Positions 23,892 through 32,995 are shown, counted from the stretch's first letter. The stretch: DNA of 58,219 nucleotides from Blastomonas sp. CACIA14H2 (GCA_000503195.1 AYSC01000026.1:1-58219); one strand, 5' to 3'. Notes: generated from the sequence alone by a model not told the origin. Numbers and translations are program-made.

Positions 23892-25819
23892 ACGATAATC
23901 TAGAACAAGCCGCGAGGGTTGGGGGCGTCGAGCTTCTTGCCATTGTCGACGACGCCTACGATCCTCCTCGCGGAGAGGAGATTTCCGAAGATGCGTTCAA
24001 CCGCTTCGTCCAGTCACTGGAAGATGACGCGCCGCGTATAGCGGCCCTCACAGCCGCAAGCACGTTCGTGGAGGGGGATCTCGATGACTGGGAGACCTTC
24101 GCCGCCAAAGCGGAGCTGATCGAGCATCTCTGGAATCTCAGCGTCGGCGTCGCCGCGCACGATGCGATGACCGACGGTGTCAACCTGAGTCTGGAGATCT
24201 TGTTCTCAGACATTAGCCAAGATCGCATCAGCAAGCTCCAGCAGTTGAGACCGCTCGAGAAACTCCTGGCCGCCACCAAAGTTCGTGTGATGAAGCTGGG
24301 TGCCGACCCTGAGCCTAGCGTGGTGGCCAAGGCGAACGTCGTCTTTCTTGATTTGTTTCTCTCGGCAGACGTGCCACCCAACCCGGTCCCAGGGGAAACG
24401 CCGCGAACTGTTCTCGATAGGGCGCGGGAGCGCGCCACCCGCTATCTCGAAGATGTCAGGCGCGAGACTGAGAACGACGTCACAGCAGTGCCCCCTGCGT
24501 TTATCCTGATCTCCTCGCTTGGAACTCAGCAGGTCGCACAGAACTTCCGTAGGAAGACGTCGCAAACCGCCTCCCGTTTTCGCTTCGTACAAAAGCAGGC
24601 GCTTGAGCGCGAGGATCCGCAGGATCTCCTTGCTATAGCGGAGATCCTCAGGACGTGCCGTGCGAGCGCTCTCTTCGAGCCGCTGCGCAAGGCGCTTCCG
24701 ACCGTAATCGCGGAAGCTCAGGGCTGGGTTGCTCAGAGACTCATCGACTTGGACATTGCGGACTTTGCGCGACTTTTCGAACTTAGTATCCAGTCCGAGG
24801 GCCAGATGGTCGAGGACTACATCAAGGAAGTCGTCGCAGGCGCTGTGGCCGAGCGCATTATGTGCTCGTTCACGAAACATGCGCCGACCAAGGACCGGCC
24901 AAATCCTTTCGACGACGTTCCTAGCCGGTTCGTGGAAGCTCCTTCGAACGCGATGGCCGAGCTCTACAACGCCACGCGCATGACTACGGATCGCGGCTAT
25001 CGCGGGCCCGACGACAGTATGCCGGTGTCCGGCGATCTTTTCCTTGAGGGCGCGTTGCCTAAACGGAGCGGCACCTCGCTCGTCGGGCGGACGGTCACCG
25101 CCGTGATGACCCCGATTTGCGACCTTATGAGCCGCAACGGTGGCGAGCCGGCCGCGACTTCAGTGCTCATGTTACAGGGCACGCTCCGCCCGACCTACCA
25201 TAACCACAAGCTCGATCCGCAGATCGTCATCGTGAACGGACGCTTCTACGAAGTCGATTGGGGAATGAAACATCCGCAAGCGCTTCCGCTGAAAGAGCTC
25301 AGAAAGGACGTCCGTCAGAAGAAGCGTATTTGGCTGGGTAGATTGAAGGCGGAACACTTCCTGGCGCTTCAGTCCGAGTACCTGTCGTCCTTCGCGAGGG
25401 TAGGACTCCTCAAGGCGCCAGCGTTGTTCGAGCCGCTGGCGGGCAAGGTCTGCGTGAGGGAAGGGGGCAACCTGATTGAGCTTGACGACGGTTTCGACTT
25501 CAAGAGCGGCTTCGCCTTCCAGTCTCCGCAGCGCGGAAAGGACGCCACGAAGCAGCCGGTGTTTTTCACCGGAGCCTTTCTCGAGCATCTCCGCGGAGTT
25601 TTGCAGCGGACAGCAGAAGCTGCGGAGCGGCATGCTGACACCAGGGCCAAGTCGAGGGGACTTCTCGAGCGGATGGATCAGCTGATGATGATGGTGACGC
25701 GCCGCCCGCCCGCATCTCAGGGCATCAACGACTATCTGAAAGTCGAGCTTCTGCCCCACCGGGGAGCCGCCATCCCTAATTCGCCCAATCACGTCGTCGT
25801 TGTTATCCTAAAAGCCTAA
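23888..25819 (+). CDS. Receiver-like partner protein with large unknown C-terminus
   Basis: This 643-residue protein is translationally coupled to the dual-GHKL gene. The first 240 residues keep the spaced residues of a response-regulator receiver: the acidic pair in LLAIVDDAYDPP (Asp21, Asp22), a phospho-acceptor candidate in NVVFLDLFLS (Asp155), Ser in FILISSLG (Ser209/210) and Lys in FRFVQKQ (Lys236). Insertions make the domain about twice normal size. The remaining 400 residues match nothing I know; VTAVMTPICDLMSRN and GRFYEVDWGMKH are distinctive. No nuclease or DNA-binding motif is obvious. It may be the output of the kinase. The short 3' gap faces sspD convergently. Confidence 0.7.
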   Translation: MNDNLEQAARVGGVELLAIVDDAYDPPRGEEISEDAFNRFVQSLEDDAPRIAALTAASTFVEGDLDDWETFAAKAELIEHLWNLSVGVAAHDAMTDGVNLSLEILFSDISQDRISKLQQLRPLEKLLAATKVRVMKLGADPEPSVVAKANVVFLDLFLSADVPPNPVPGETPRTVLDRARERATRYLEDVRRETENDVTAVPPAFILISSLGTQQVAQNFRRKTSQTASRFRFVQKQALEREDPQDLLAIAEILRTCRASALFEPLRKALPTVIAEAQGWVAQRLIDLDIADFARLFELSIQSEGQMVEDYIKEVVAGAVAERIMCSFTKHAPTKDRPNPFDDVPSRFVEAPSNAMAELYNATRMTTDRGYRGPDDSMPVSGDLFLEGALPKRSGTSLVGRTVTAVMTPICDLMSRNGGEPAATSVLMLQGTLRPTYHNHKLDPQIVIVNGRFYEVDWGMKHPQALPLKELRKDVRQKKRIWLGRLKAEHFLALQSEYLSSFARVGLLKAPALFEPLAGKVCVREGGNLIELDDGFDFKSGFAFQSPQRGKDATKQPVFFTGAFLEHLRGVLQRTAEAAERHADTRAKSRGLLERMDQLMMMVTRRPPASQGINDYLKVELLPHRGAAIPNSPNHVVVVILKA

Positions 25820-25838
25820 AGAGACGGAGGGAGATCGC

Positions 25839-26639
25839 TTAGAGGCTGCAGATGAGGCAGCCTTCGGGTTCCTCCTCCTCTATATCCGCTCCGCCCAGCA
25901 CCGCGGAGAGCGGCAGGTTCTCTCGCTGTGCGGCCCGACGTGCTATCGATGCCTCATGGTTGCGCTCGATCTGCTCCATCCGGTCGGGCTGCTCCAGTTC
26001 GGCAAGCGATTCCCCGCTGCACCAGGTGAAGCTCTTGCTGACCGCTGCGCTTCGCACCTCGTATTCCTTGGCGAGCTCGAAATACTCAGGATGCTTCCGC
26101 TTCAGTCGGACCCATTCGATCTTCTGCTGGTAGAAGCAGAAGTAGCAGCCCGAGCGCGAGCGGCCCCATTCCATGTAGGGCGGAAGGCCAAGGCCGCTGT
26201 CCTTGAGGATCTTGATAACGTCCGCGCGAACCAACCCGTCTTCCTGAAAAGGATAAACTGCGATGATGTTTGGCTTGGTGCTGATGTATCCGGTACGCTT
26301 CTCGTCCGCGCGAAGACCCACGTAGTTGATGGTGGGATCGTCGCCGATATAGGCCTCGAACGGCTTCAGCTTCAACATCTTCGTGCACCAGCGTCGGTGG
26401 TTCGACGGCAGCATGTCGCCATATACAGCGAGCCAATGATCGAAAGGGTCGTCGGGCGTGGTGCGCGTGACCGGCCGGCCGAGGATGCTCTCGAGCCTCG
26501 CCATGTAGTCGTAGGTTTCGGGAAGCTCCTTGCCCGTGTCGTGGAAGATGTATTCCATCTCCGGCACTCGGTCGCGCAGGTAGACGGCCAGCGCAGCGCT
26601 GTCCTTCCCGCCCGACAGGCTCAGCACATGGCGGGTCAT
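25839..26639 (-). CDS. sspD: Phosphorothioation protein SspD (PAPS-reductase-like PP-loop)
   Basis: This 266-residue adenine-nucleotide alpha-hydrolase is of the PAPS reductase/DndC type. The PP-loop is LSLSGGKDSAAL (residues 6-17), followed by FHDTGKELPETYDY. Cysteines lie at RRWCTKML (Cys85), SGCYFCFYQQ (Cys165, Cys168), Cys207 and a terminal CLICSL (Cys261, Cys264), fitting iron-sulfur or sulfur-transfer work. In SspABCD systems SspD activates the DNA backbone with ATP for sulfur insertion. It is last in a four-gene operon, overlapping sspC by ATGA. These gene names concern phosphorothioation, not stringent starvation. Confidence 0.88.
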   Translation of the reverse strand: MTRHVLSLSGGKDSAALAVYLRDRVPEMEYIFHDTGKELPETYDYMARLESILGRPVTRTTPDDPFDHWLAVYGDMLPSNHRRWCTKMLKLKPFEAYIGDDPTINYVGLRADEKRTGYISTKPNIIAVYPFQEDGLVRADVIKILKDSGLGLPPYMEWGRSRSGCYFCFYQQKIEWVRLKRKHPEYFELAKEYEVRSAAVSKSFTWCSGESLAELEQPDRMEQIERNHEASIARRAAQRENLPLSAVLGGADIEEEEPEGCLICSL

Positions 26640-29600
26640 CCGTGCTCTCGCCCCGCTTCGAACATACCCAACTCCACATCCTTGTGCTTCTGCATGCTCT
26701 CAAGCGTGAGCAGCGCCGCAACCGTGTCAAGACTGAGGTTCGCCTCGGTCGCCATGCGCTCGATCGCGCCCAGCACGGTAGACTGATGCTCGCTGAGATC
26801 GTCGATGTCGACAATCACCGCGTGCTCGCGGCCATCGATGCGGGTGAGAGATACGCGGACCGCGTTACGCTTGGTTTCACCCTTTCCGAAAGCAGCGGCC
26901 TCGACGCGCCGGAATTGCGAGGCGACATCGGCCAGCCGCGACCGCCACGTCGACACGTCGTGGTCTAGCCAGCGGACTGGTGGCTTGCTCAGAATGGCGC
27001 CTCCCAAGGCTTCGATCCATTTCTCCTCGGACAGCCCGCCGTCGGCTAGGCGAAGGGCGAAGGTCCGGAGGTGCTGCTCCGTCAAACGGAACGTCAGGGA
27101 GGTCGCGCGTTCGGCAAGCGACGCGCGGTCCTTGGCGCCCAGCGTTTCGAGCACCTCTTGGCGCATCTCCTGGAGCAGCTTCGGATAACAGCCGCGCAGC
27201 TCGGTGATCGCGGCGTCGAGTCGGGCAACGAACTCGCTGACGCGGCCCGCATCTGGCCGCGCGTCGTGGCCGAACGGCTCCATCCCACAAGCCACCGGCA
27301 GGTCGATGAAGACCAGGTCGACCGGGCTGCTGGCCTTTGCGAGCGCGCCGCGCACGCCGCGGGCCTCCGCGCTGATTGCCGCAGTGCTCTGGACGTGGAA
27401 CGGCAGGTCGACCCCGAAGCGGATCAGTGGATCGACCACGGTTCGAATGCCCGATTCCTCTGGATGCCGGTCGAGCAGCTCCGCAAGGCGTCGGAATACG
27501 TCGGCGCGGATGCCCTCGAGCGCGACAAGCTGCAGTGAGAAATGCTCTGGGGACTTCAGAATGCGCATAAACGCGGCGCCGTCGATGCGCGGGCAGTAGG
27601 TGCCCCGCTCGAAGAGCGCGACGTGGTGCCCAGCGGCCACGAGCGTCACAGCCATAAGCAGCGGCGAGAGCCCCGGGCGCACGCCGAACGGTCGCGCCTC
27701 GAGGGCTGCATAGATGGCTGGCACGGGCACGCGCTCCTCCGAACCGGACAGGCACGCGTGGATCGCTGATAGCGCCGGTGCCAGGCGGAGCGTATCCTCC
27801 CCGTGTTCAGGCGCCGCGATCGTCCAGCTGCCAGCCCGCTCGCGGTGAAGGCCGCCGCGCCGCAGAAGCGACAAGTAGAGTGCTCGTTCCGGCGGATACT
27901 TGCCCTCCGCGAAACCGAGTTCCGGATCGTGCGCATCAGAGAACATTTTCTCGATCAACCGCTGACGCGCGCTTGCGCCGGCAGAGGTCAGAGTTTGCTT
28001 ATTGATGACCTCATTCTCGACAAGTGGTGCCTGGTCGTAGATCCTGTCGCATAGTGTCGACACGAGCGCGTGTACTGGGCGGTCCAGCAGTCTGGCCTCG
28101 CCTTTCCAGAAGACGTCGAGTGGGGATACTGGCGCTTGGCCGCGCAGACCGAGTGTCGTTTCGATGGCGGCAACCAGACGTGACTCCAGGTCACCGATGC
28201 TCCGTTCGATCTCGGCGGTGGCGTGGGCGTCCTCCTGCAAGGCGGAGGCGTTCGAGACGACCCAGCGGTGCCGCAGCAAATCGACCATCGCATGGCCGAG
28301 ATCGGCCATCGGAGGTACGGCGATTGCAATCATTGCGTCGTCTTCGCTCGTCACCTCAGCGCACCAGGCGCGGGCGATGCGAAGATCCTCGGCATTACCG
28401 CACAGCACCGCGACTATCCCGCCATCGGCATTGCCGTGATCGCCATAGCCCAGCAGGGCGGAGGCATGAGTACATCGGACGGCGAACCGCCGGCTCGTCC
28501 CGGTCGTCACTGAGTGTCGACGGGCGAGCACGTGAGGTCGGACCGGCAGGCTGGCAAGATGCCGCGGCAGATCCTCGATCACTGTCCGGGCGTCTAGCTC
28601 TCGCTCGGCGTCAGACCAAATGGCGGACAGGTCGACGCGGCGGCTGGTCCATAGTCGGAGCTCGACACGGCCGGGCCGACGGAAGACGAGTCCTCCGACG
28701 ATGAGACGGTCGAGCGCCGCCTCGACCTCAGCGATCTCGAAATCTGGGACTAGGGCTTCGCATACGCCGTCCCACGTCGCCGGGAGATCCGAGGCGTCGA
28801 GCAAATTGAGGATGCCGATCGTCTTGAGGACGGCGCTCTCGACGGCATCCGCGTCAGTGGCACGGTCGAGGACGGCGCTGATCCGCGACCATTCACCGGC
28901 GCCGGCGCGCGACGTCATCCTGTGGCCGAGCGAGGACGCGATATAATCGAAGAAGTGCCTAATGCCGTAGAGTCCTCCGGCGGCGAGCGTTTCCTCTGCG
29001 AACGCGCGAAGGCTATTCGGCTCCTCGCTAGCAGCGAAGCCGAAAAGCGACCGTTCATTCTGGCCAAAGCTCGCGAAGAAGCGCGCCATCATCGGGATGG
29101 CTGCCGGATGGATGGGCCAGCAACCCCCGGTCCCCTTACCGCTGCGCGGGCCGAGCCAGCCTAGCGCGCGCACTCGTTCGACGGCCTCCGAGTACGCCTT
29201 TTGAGCCTTCGCGGGGATCGCCGCTTCCTCAACCGACAGGGCTGCCGACAACAGTGCGGCGGTGTGGGATAGCGGATGGTCGAAGACCATCTCCTCGAAC
29301 CGCTCCGCAACCTTCTCCCATTCGCTGCGGCGGGCGGTACGCCAGTCCTCGGCGTAGGACTGAAATCCCTTGTGGAGGATAAGAATGACCGAAAGCGGTG
29401 CGTCGCCGCTCCGCGCGGCGCCTTCGGCGAGTGATTGGAGGCGAAAGACGTCGAAGCCCTCGTGCTCGCCGGCCGCCTCAAGGAACTTGCCCATCTCGTC
29501 GATGACCAGTAGCAAGCCATCGAACTCGCCGGTCTCGCGAAGGGCGTCGCGCAGTTTGGTGATTGCGTCGAACGGGTTGGCGATCTTTGCGAGCTTGGCC

Positions 29601-30022
29601 GCCCGTTGCGGCGGCACGAGGTTCTCTGTTTCAATCGTCCGCGCGATTGCCGCCGACAATCCAGCGGCCAGCCCCTCGCGAGAGCCGGTGACGAGTAGCG
29701 GGAACATCCGGGGAGGGTCGCCGATTGTCTCGGCTAGACGCCGCATTGGCATCTCCGGCGTGGACACGCGCGGATCAAGCGCTTGAACTATGGCTAGGGC
29801 GAGCGCGGATTTACCGACGCCGAAGTCGCCAATCATCCGCCAGGCTCGCCGTGTCCCGCCGGGTCTCATGCCGGACAGAATCGCGACCGCGCCGCGCTCG
29901 AGCCACGGCGTCATGACAAACGACCGTCCGGCGGAGGGATCCCTAGCGTCGCGCTCGAGCGCTACCGAACGGTAGAACATGCCGGGCGTGCCCAGCAGAT
30001 CGGAGATGGTCGCCTTGCTCAT
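26636..30022 (-). CDS. sspC: Phosphorothioation ATPase SspC-like
   Basis: The 1128-residue protein has an N-terminal P-loop ATPase domain: Walker A MIGDFGVGKSALAL (Lys71) and Walker B GLLLVIDEMGKFLE (Asp175, Glu176). The rest is a very long helical region with no other domain I recognise. Large P-loop ATPases of this type are the SspC component in ssp operons and are needed for modification. Both ends overlap neighbours by ATGA, with sspB upstream and sspD downstream, so stoichiometric coupled translation is likely. Naming rests on the ATPase domain plus operon context. Confidence 0.82.
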   Translation of the reverse strand: MSKATISDLLGTPGMFYRSVALERDARDPSAGRSFVMTPWLERGAVAILSGMRPGGTRRAWRMIGDFGVGKSALALAIVQALDPRVSTPEMPMRRLAETIGDPPRMFPLLVTGSREGLAAGLSAAIARTIETENLVPPQRAAKLAKIANPFDAITKLRDALRETGEFDGLLLVIDEMGKFLEAAGEHEGFDVFRLQSLAEGAARSGDAPLSVILILHKGFQSYAEDWRTARRSEWEKVAERFEEMVFDHPLSHTAALLSAALSVEEAAIPAKAQKAYSEAVERVRALGWLGPRSGKGTGGCWPIHPAAIPMMARFFASFGQNERSLFGFAASEEPNSLRAFAEETLAAGGLYGIRHFFDYIASSLGHRMTSRAGAGEWSRISAVLDRATDADAVESAVLKTIGILNLLDASDLPATWDGVCEALVPDFEIAEVEAALDRLIVGGLVFRRPGRVELRLWTSRRVDLSAIWSDAERELDARTVIEDLPRHLASLPVRPHVLARRHSVTTGTSRRFAVRCTHASALLGYGDHGNADGGIVAVLCGNAEDLRIARAWCAEVTSEDDAMIAIAVPPMADLGHAMVDLLRHRWVVSNASALQEDAHATAEIERSIGDLESRLVAAIETTLGLRGQAPVSPLDVFWKGEARLLDRPVHALVSTLCDRIYDQAPLVENEVINKQTLTSAGASARQRLIEKMFSDAHDPELGFAEGKYPPERALYLSLLRRGGLHRERAGSWTIAAPEHGEDTLRLAPALSAIHACLSGSEERVPVPAIYAALEARPFGVRPGLSPLLMAVTLVAAGHHVALFERGTYCPRIDGAAFMRILKSPEHFSLQLVALEGIRADVFRRLAELLDRHPEESGIRTVVDPLIRFGVDLPFHVQSTAAISAEARGVRGALAKASSPVDLVFIDLPVACGMEPFGHDARPDAGRVSEFVARLDAAITELRGCYPKLLQEMRQEVLETLGAKDRASLAERATSLTFRLTEQHLRTFALRLADGGLSEEKWIEALGGAILSKPPVRWLDHDVSTWRSRLADVASQFRRVEAAAFGKGETKRNAVRVSLTRIDGREHAVIVDIDDLSEHQSTVLGAIERMATEANLSLDTVAALLTLESMQKHKDVELGMFEAGREHG

Positions 30023-30918
30023 GTGTAGATCTCCCGCAGGAGACGCGCCGGGTCGAGTTCCGCCAGGGCGGTTACGCTGCCAGCGTCCCCTGATGGACGG
30101 TAGGACCAGAGGGCGGGCGAGCGCTCGAGATGGTCGCGCAAATCATCGGTTTCCATGCGTAGCGTCGCGCCCGGGGAGCCCTCGCCGTAGGCGAGGTCGC
30201 GGAAGGTCACGACGGATTCGCCGGCGCGACGCGCACTCCAGTAGCTGGCGATCGCGTAGTCTACGACGCCGCTGCCGATCTCGCCGATCGGGATCCGCGT
30301 GAGTGTGAACACTGGCTCGATGCGATCGGCACCGCGACGGCGGCCGAGCCGCCGAAGCAAGCCCAGATCGACGAGCGGACCATCGAGCGCGTCCTCGGGT
30401 GAGGCAGGATTGAGCGAACCGAAATAGCTGTGGATGAACACGTCGGCGTGCTGGAGCAGCGTGACGTCGGAGTGCTCGTAGCCGAGCCGCTCACCTTCGG
30501 TGCGCATCTCGGCGAGAAGCTCGGAACGCGTGAAGTCGGGTCGCATACGGCGATAGAGGATGTGCCGCCAGGCGAACAGCGGATTCTCGACCGCTGTGCT
30601 GAGGTGCCAGTGGAGTAGCCACTGTGTCTCGACGCGCTCGATATAGGGATCAAGACCGTCGTCGCCGAGCAGCGTCTTGCCGAACGGCAGCAGCGACCAA
30701 GCTCCGGTCTTCCCCGACGCCACGTCAAACGCTTCTAGCCAGAATCGGAGCGCGCGAACCATGTTTTTGCCTAGGCCGAGCTCAAGGATCGCGCGCTCGT
30801 CGTCGGAGAGGGCTTTGGGGTCGCGTGCGATCAGGCGGACGGCTTTGGGCAGCCATGCGAAGCGGCAGGCGAATGTCTCATGCCCGCTGAAGCGGGGCCG
30901 GACGGCGGCGAGTGTCAT
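30019..30918 (-). CDS. sspB: Phosphorothioation protein SspB (DUF4007)
   Basis: The 299-residue protein opens with the DUF4007 signature RFSGHETFACRFAWLPK (residues 9-25). It continues with LGLGKNMVRALRFWLEAF and TQWLLHWHLST, both conserved in the family. SspB is the DNA-nicking protein of SspABCD and probably sets where single-strand phosphorothioates are placed. The ATG at 30918 overlaps the sspA stop by ATGA. An open frame extends upstream inside sspA but lacks family similarity, so it is not used. The catalytic residues cannot be assigned from sequence alone. Confidence 0.88.
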   Translation of the reverse strand: MTLAAVRPRFSGHETFACRFAWLPKAVRLIARDPKALSDDERAILELGLGKNMVRALRFWLEAFDVASGKTGAWSLLPFGKTLLGDDGLDPYIERVETQWLLHWHLSTAVENPLFAWRHILYRRMRPDFTRSELLAEMRTEGERLGYEHSDVTLLQHADVFIHSYFGSLNPASPEDALDGPLVDLGLLRRLGRRRGADRIEPVFTLTRIPIGEIGSGVVDYAIASYWSARRAGESVVTFRDLAYGEGSPGATLRMETDDLRDHLERSPALWSYRPSGDAGSVTALAELDPARLLREIYT

Positions 30919-32045
30919 GCATATCTCCGCGCGGGCGCGCCTGCGTTCAGCGCGCCAGCGATCAGCTCGCCGGCCTGCGCGATCTCGTCCTCGGTATTGA
31001 AGCGGCCGATCCCGATGCGGACGGCTCCCTCTTTGACCCATTCGGGAACGGCCATTGCGGAGAGCACGTGTGAGGGCCCCGGCACGCCCGACTGGCAGGC
31101 AGCCCCGGTTGACAGTGCGACTTGACCCCAAAGCCGACCGACGACCGCCTCGCCCGGCAGGTGGGGCGTCGAGACGTGGAGGCTTCCGGCTAGACGCAAT
31201 GTTTGGAAGCAGTTGACCCGCAGTCCGGGGACGGCGTTGAGCAGATGCGACTGCAGCGCGTCGCGCATCGCCGCAAGCCGCCGCTCATCGGCGTCGCGCT
31301 CGGCGGCGCGCAGCGACATTGCGTAGGCGAGTGCCACGGCTACCGGAGCGTCGGGGCTTCCGAAGACCTCGTCCGCCAGACGGGAAGCATGACCACTCAG
31401 CTTGCCGAGAAGCGCGCCGGCACGTCGCGGCCCGTAAGTCTTCGCACCGCTGATCACGATCAGGTCGGCATCGAGGACGCTGGACATCTCGATCCGGCCG
31501 GCGGCTTGGCTGGCGTCGACAAGGTGCCGGACGCCATACCGTTCAACAAGCCTGGATAGTGGGCGGATGTCAGTGATCGTGCCGACTTCGTTGTTCGCGG
31601 CCATCGTGCAGAGCAGATCGGCGCCCTGACTCAGGGCTTCCTCAATCGCGTCGAGCCGCGGCGCCGCGTCTTCATCGACGCCGATCATCGTCAAGACGAC
31701 GCGACCTTCACCTTCGGCTCGACGGAGCGCGGCGAGAAGAGCGGGGTGCTCGACCTGAGTCGCAGCTATGCGCGCGGGACGATCGACGGCACGCGTGATC
31801 GCATCCTCGACGGCCAGCCATAGGGCCGAGGAAGCGCCCGGCGTGAACGTGACATGTCCGGCGTCGCTGCCGAGGGCGCGCAGCAGCGAATCCGAGGCTT
31901 GATCGATCGCCTGCTGTGCGTCCACGCCGAGAGAATGTTCCGAGCTGTTGGCGTTCGCTGGGTTGTCGATCATCGCAGCGCGATGGCGGTCGGCGACTCT
32001 GGGGTCGACAGGTGTGGCGGCCATGTTGTCTAGATAGATCGTCAA
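30915..32045 (-). CDS. sspA: Cysteine desulfurase SspA/DndA-like
   Basis: This is a 376-residue PLP-dependent class V aminotransferase of the IscS/NifS type that takes sulfur from cysteine. It has the opening YLDNMAATPVDPRV, His100 (QVEHPALL), Asp177 and Gln180 (HLVDASQAAG), and the PLP lysine in VISGAKTYGPRR (Lys202). The catalytic Cys loop is LSTGAACQSG (Cys317). As the first gene of the sspABCD operon it should supply sulfur for DNA backbone modification. It lies 125 bases from the divergent SBD-GIY-YIG gene, which may share its control region. Confidence 0.92.
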   Translation of the reverse strand: MTIYLDNMAATPVDPRVADRHRAAMIDNPANANSSEHSLGVDAQQAIDQASDSLLRALGSDAGHVTFTPGASSALWLAVEDAITRAVDRPARIAATQVEHPALLAALRRAEGEGRVVLTMIGVDEDAAPRLDAIEEALSQGADLLCTMAANNEVGTITDIRPLSRLVERYGVRHLVDASQAAGRIEMSSVLDADLIVISGAKTYGPRRAGALLGKLSGHASRLADEVFGSPDAPVAVALAYAMSLRAAERDADERRLAAMRDALQSHLLNAVPGLRVNCFQTLRLAGSLHVSTPHLPGEAVVGRLWGQVALSTGAACQSGVPGPSHVLSAMAVPEWVKEGAVRIGIGRFNTEDEIAQAGELIAGALNAGAPARRYA

Positions 32046-32170
32046 ATCGCCCCCGGCTCCAAAATCCCTTGCGGAGACGCTACACGACGACGATTCTCAG
32101 GTCATCAGGCGATTGCGCCTACTCTGCGTATTTTGGGCCGCAAGTTAACGTAGGAATCGGGCAAAAAGCA

Positions 32171-32995
32171 ATGGGGATACGGGAGAAAGAGGTCGCCTCG
32201 CAGCCCAAGCTGATTGGCAGAAATCCCGATTGGTCCCGCGACGAGACCGTACTCTTGATGCATCTATACCTGAGCGCTCCCAAGGCCGAAAAGGCCCACC
32301 CTGAGGTCGTTGCACTTTCAGCAATCCTGCGTGCCGCTGGCCGGCGCGATGGACGAGCCGTGCTGCCATCGTTCCGTAATCCGGCGGGCATCGCGATGCG
32401 CTTGCGCAACTTCGCAAAGCAAGATCCCAATGCTTTAGCCGGTCGGAACATTGGCCTGCGTCCCGGCGGCGCGATCGATCAAATAGTATGGGAAGAGTTT
32501 GCCGGCGACCGCGCAGCATTGGAAGCGGAGGCTGGCCGGATCCGCCGGTCGATCTCCGGTGACGATTGGCAAGTCCAGAAACGGAGTTCGCGCGGCCCAG
32601 CGCCGACGTTTGGAGCGCGAACCTCGCGACCTGTGGACGGCCGATGCTCCGTGTACATCTTGCTCGTCGATGGGCCTCTCGCGGTTTTGGCGCCCGACGT
32701 CGAATCGCTTGAAGGTTTCGCCGTATTGAAAATCGGCAGGACGTTCGATGTCGACCGTCGAATGGCCGAGATGGCGAGCGGCCTGCCGCCGGGATCGGGC
32801 ATCCGCTATATCCCCATCGGACTGAAGTTGCTGGCGTCCGCCGCAGCAGCGCATGCTGAGGAACGACGGCTGCTTGTTTGTGCGATCGCAGTGGCTGGTC
32901 GCTGGGTGGGGAATTTGCCTACGCACCAATGGATCAGCTCAAAGCTGCTATGGTCGATAGTGGATCTCTCGGGGTGCAGGTGCGGGTCTGACTAG
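32171..32995 (+). CDS. Sulfur-binding-domain and GIY-YIG nuclease fusion
   Basis: Residues 16-128 match the pattern I know for the DNA sulfur-binding domain of ScoMcrA-type enzymes: RNPDWSRDETVLLMHLYL, AHPEVVALSAIL, SFRNPAGIAMRLRNFAKQDP and VWEEFAGDRAAL. Residues 159-255 look like a GIY-YIG domain of the T5orf172/Mug113 kind: SVYILLVDG, FAVLKIGRTFDVDRRM, and Glu230/Glu231 in HAEERRLL. The usual ScoMcrA partner is an HNH nuclease, so the domain pairing is unusual. Divergence from sspA suggests it reads phosphorothioate. The ATG at 32171 is used; the frame extends into sspA without family support. Domain calls come from motif memory and need a profile search. Confidence 0.72.
   Translation: MGIREKEVASQPKLIGRNPDWSRDETVLLMHLYLSAPKAEKAHPEVVALSAILRAAGRRDGRAVLPSFRNPAGIAMRLRNFAKQDPNALAGRNIGLRPGGAIDQIVWEEFAGDRAALEAEAGRIRRSISGDDWQVQKRSSRGPAPTFGARTSRPVDGRCSVYILLVDGPLAVLAPDVESLEGFAVLKIGRTFDVDRRMAEMASGLPPGSGIRYIPIGLKLLASAAAAHAEERRLLVCAIAVAGRWVGNLPTHQWISSKLLWSIVDLSGCRCGSD

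Noticed and set aside
25839-32045. Dnd or BREX-type system instead of Ssp
   Set aside because: There is no DndB, DndD or DndE and no PglZ or PglX. DUF4007 with a cysteine desulfurase, P-loop ATPase and PP-loop protein fits SspABCD best.
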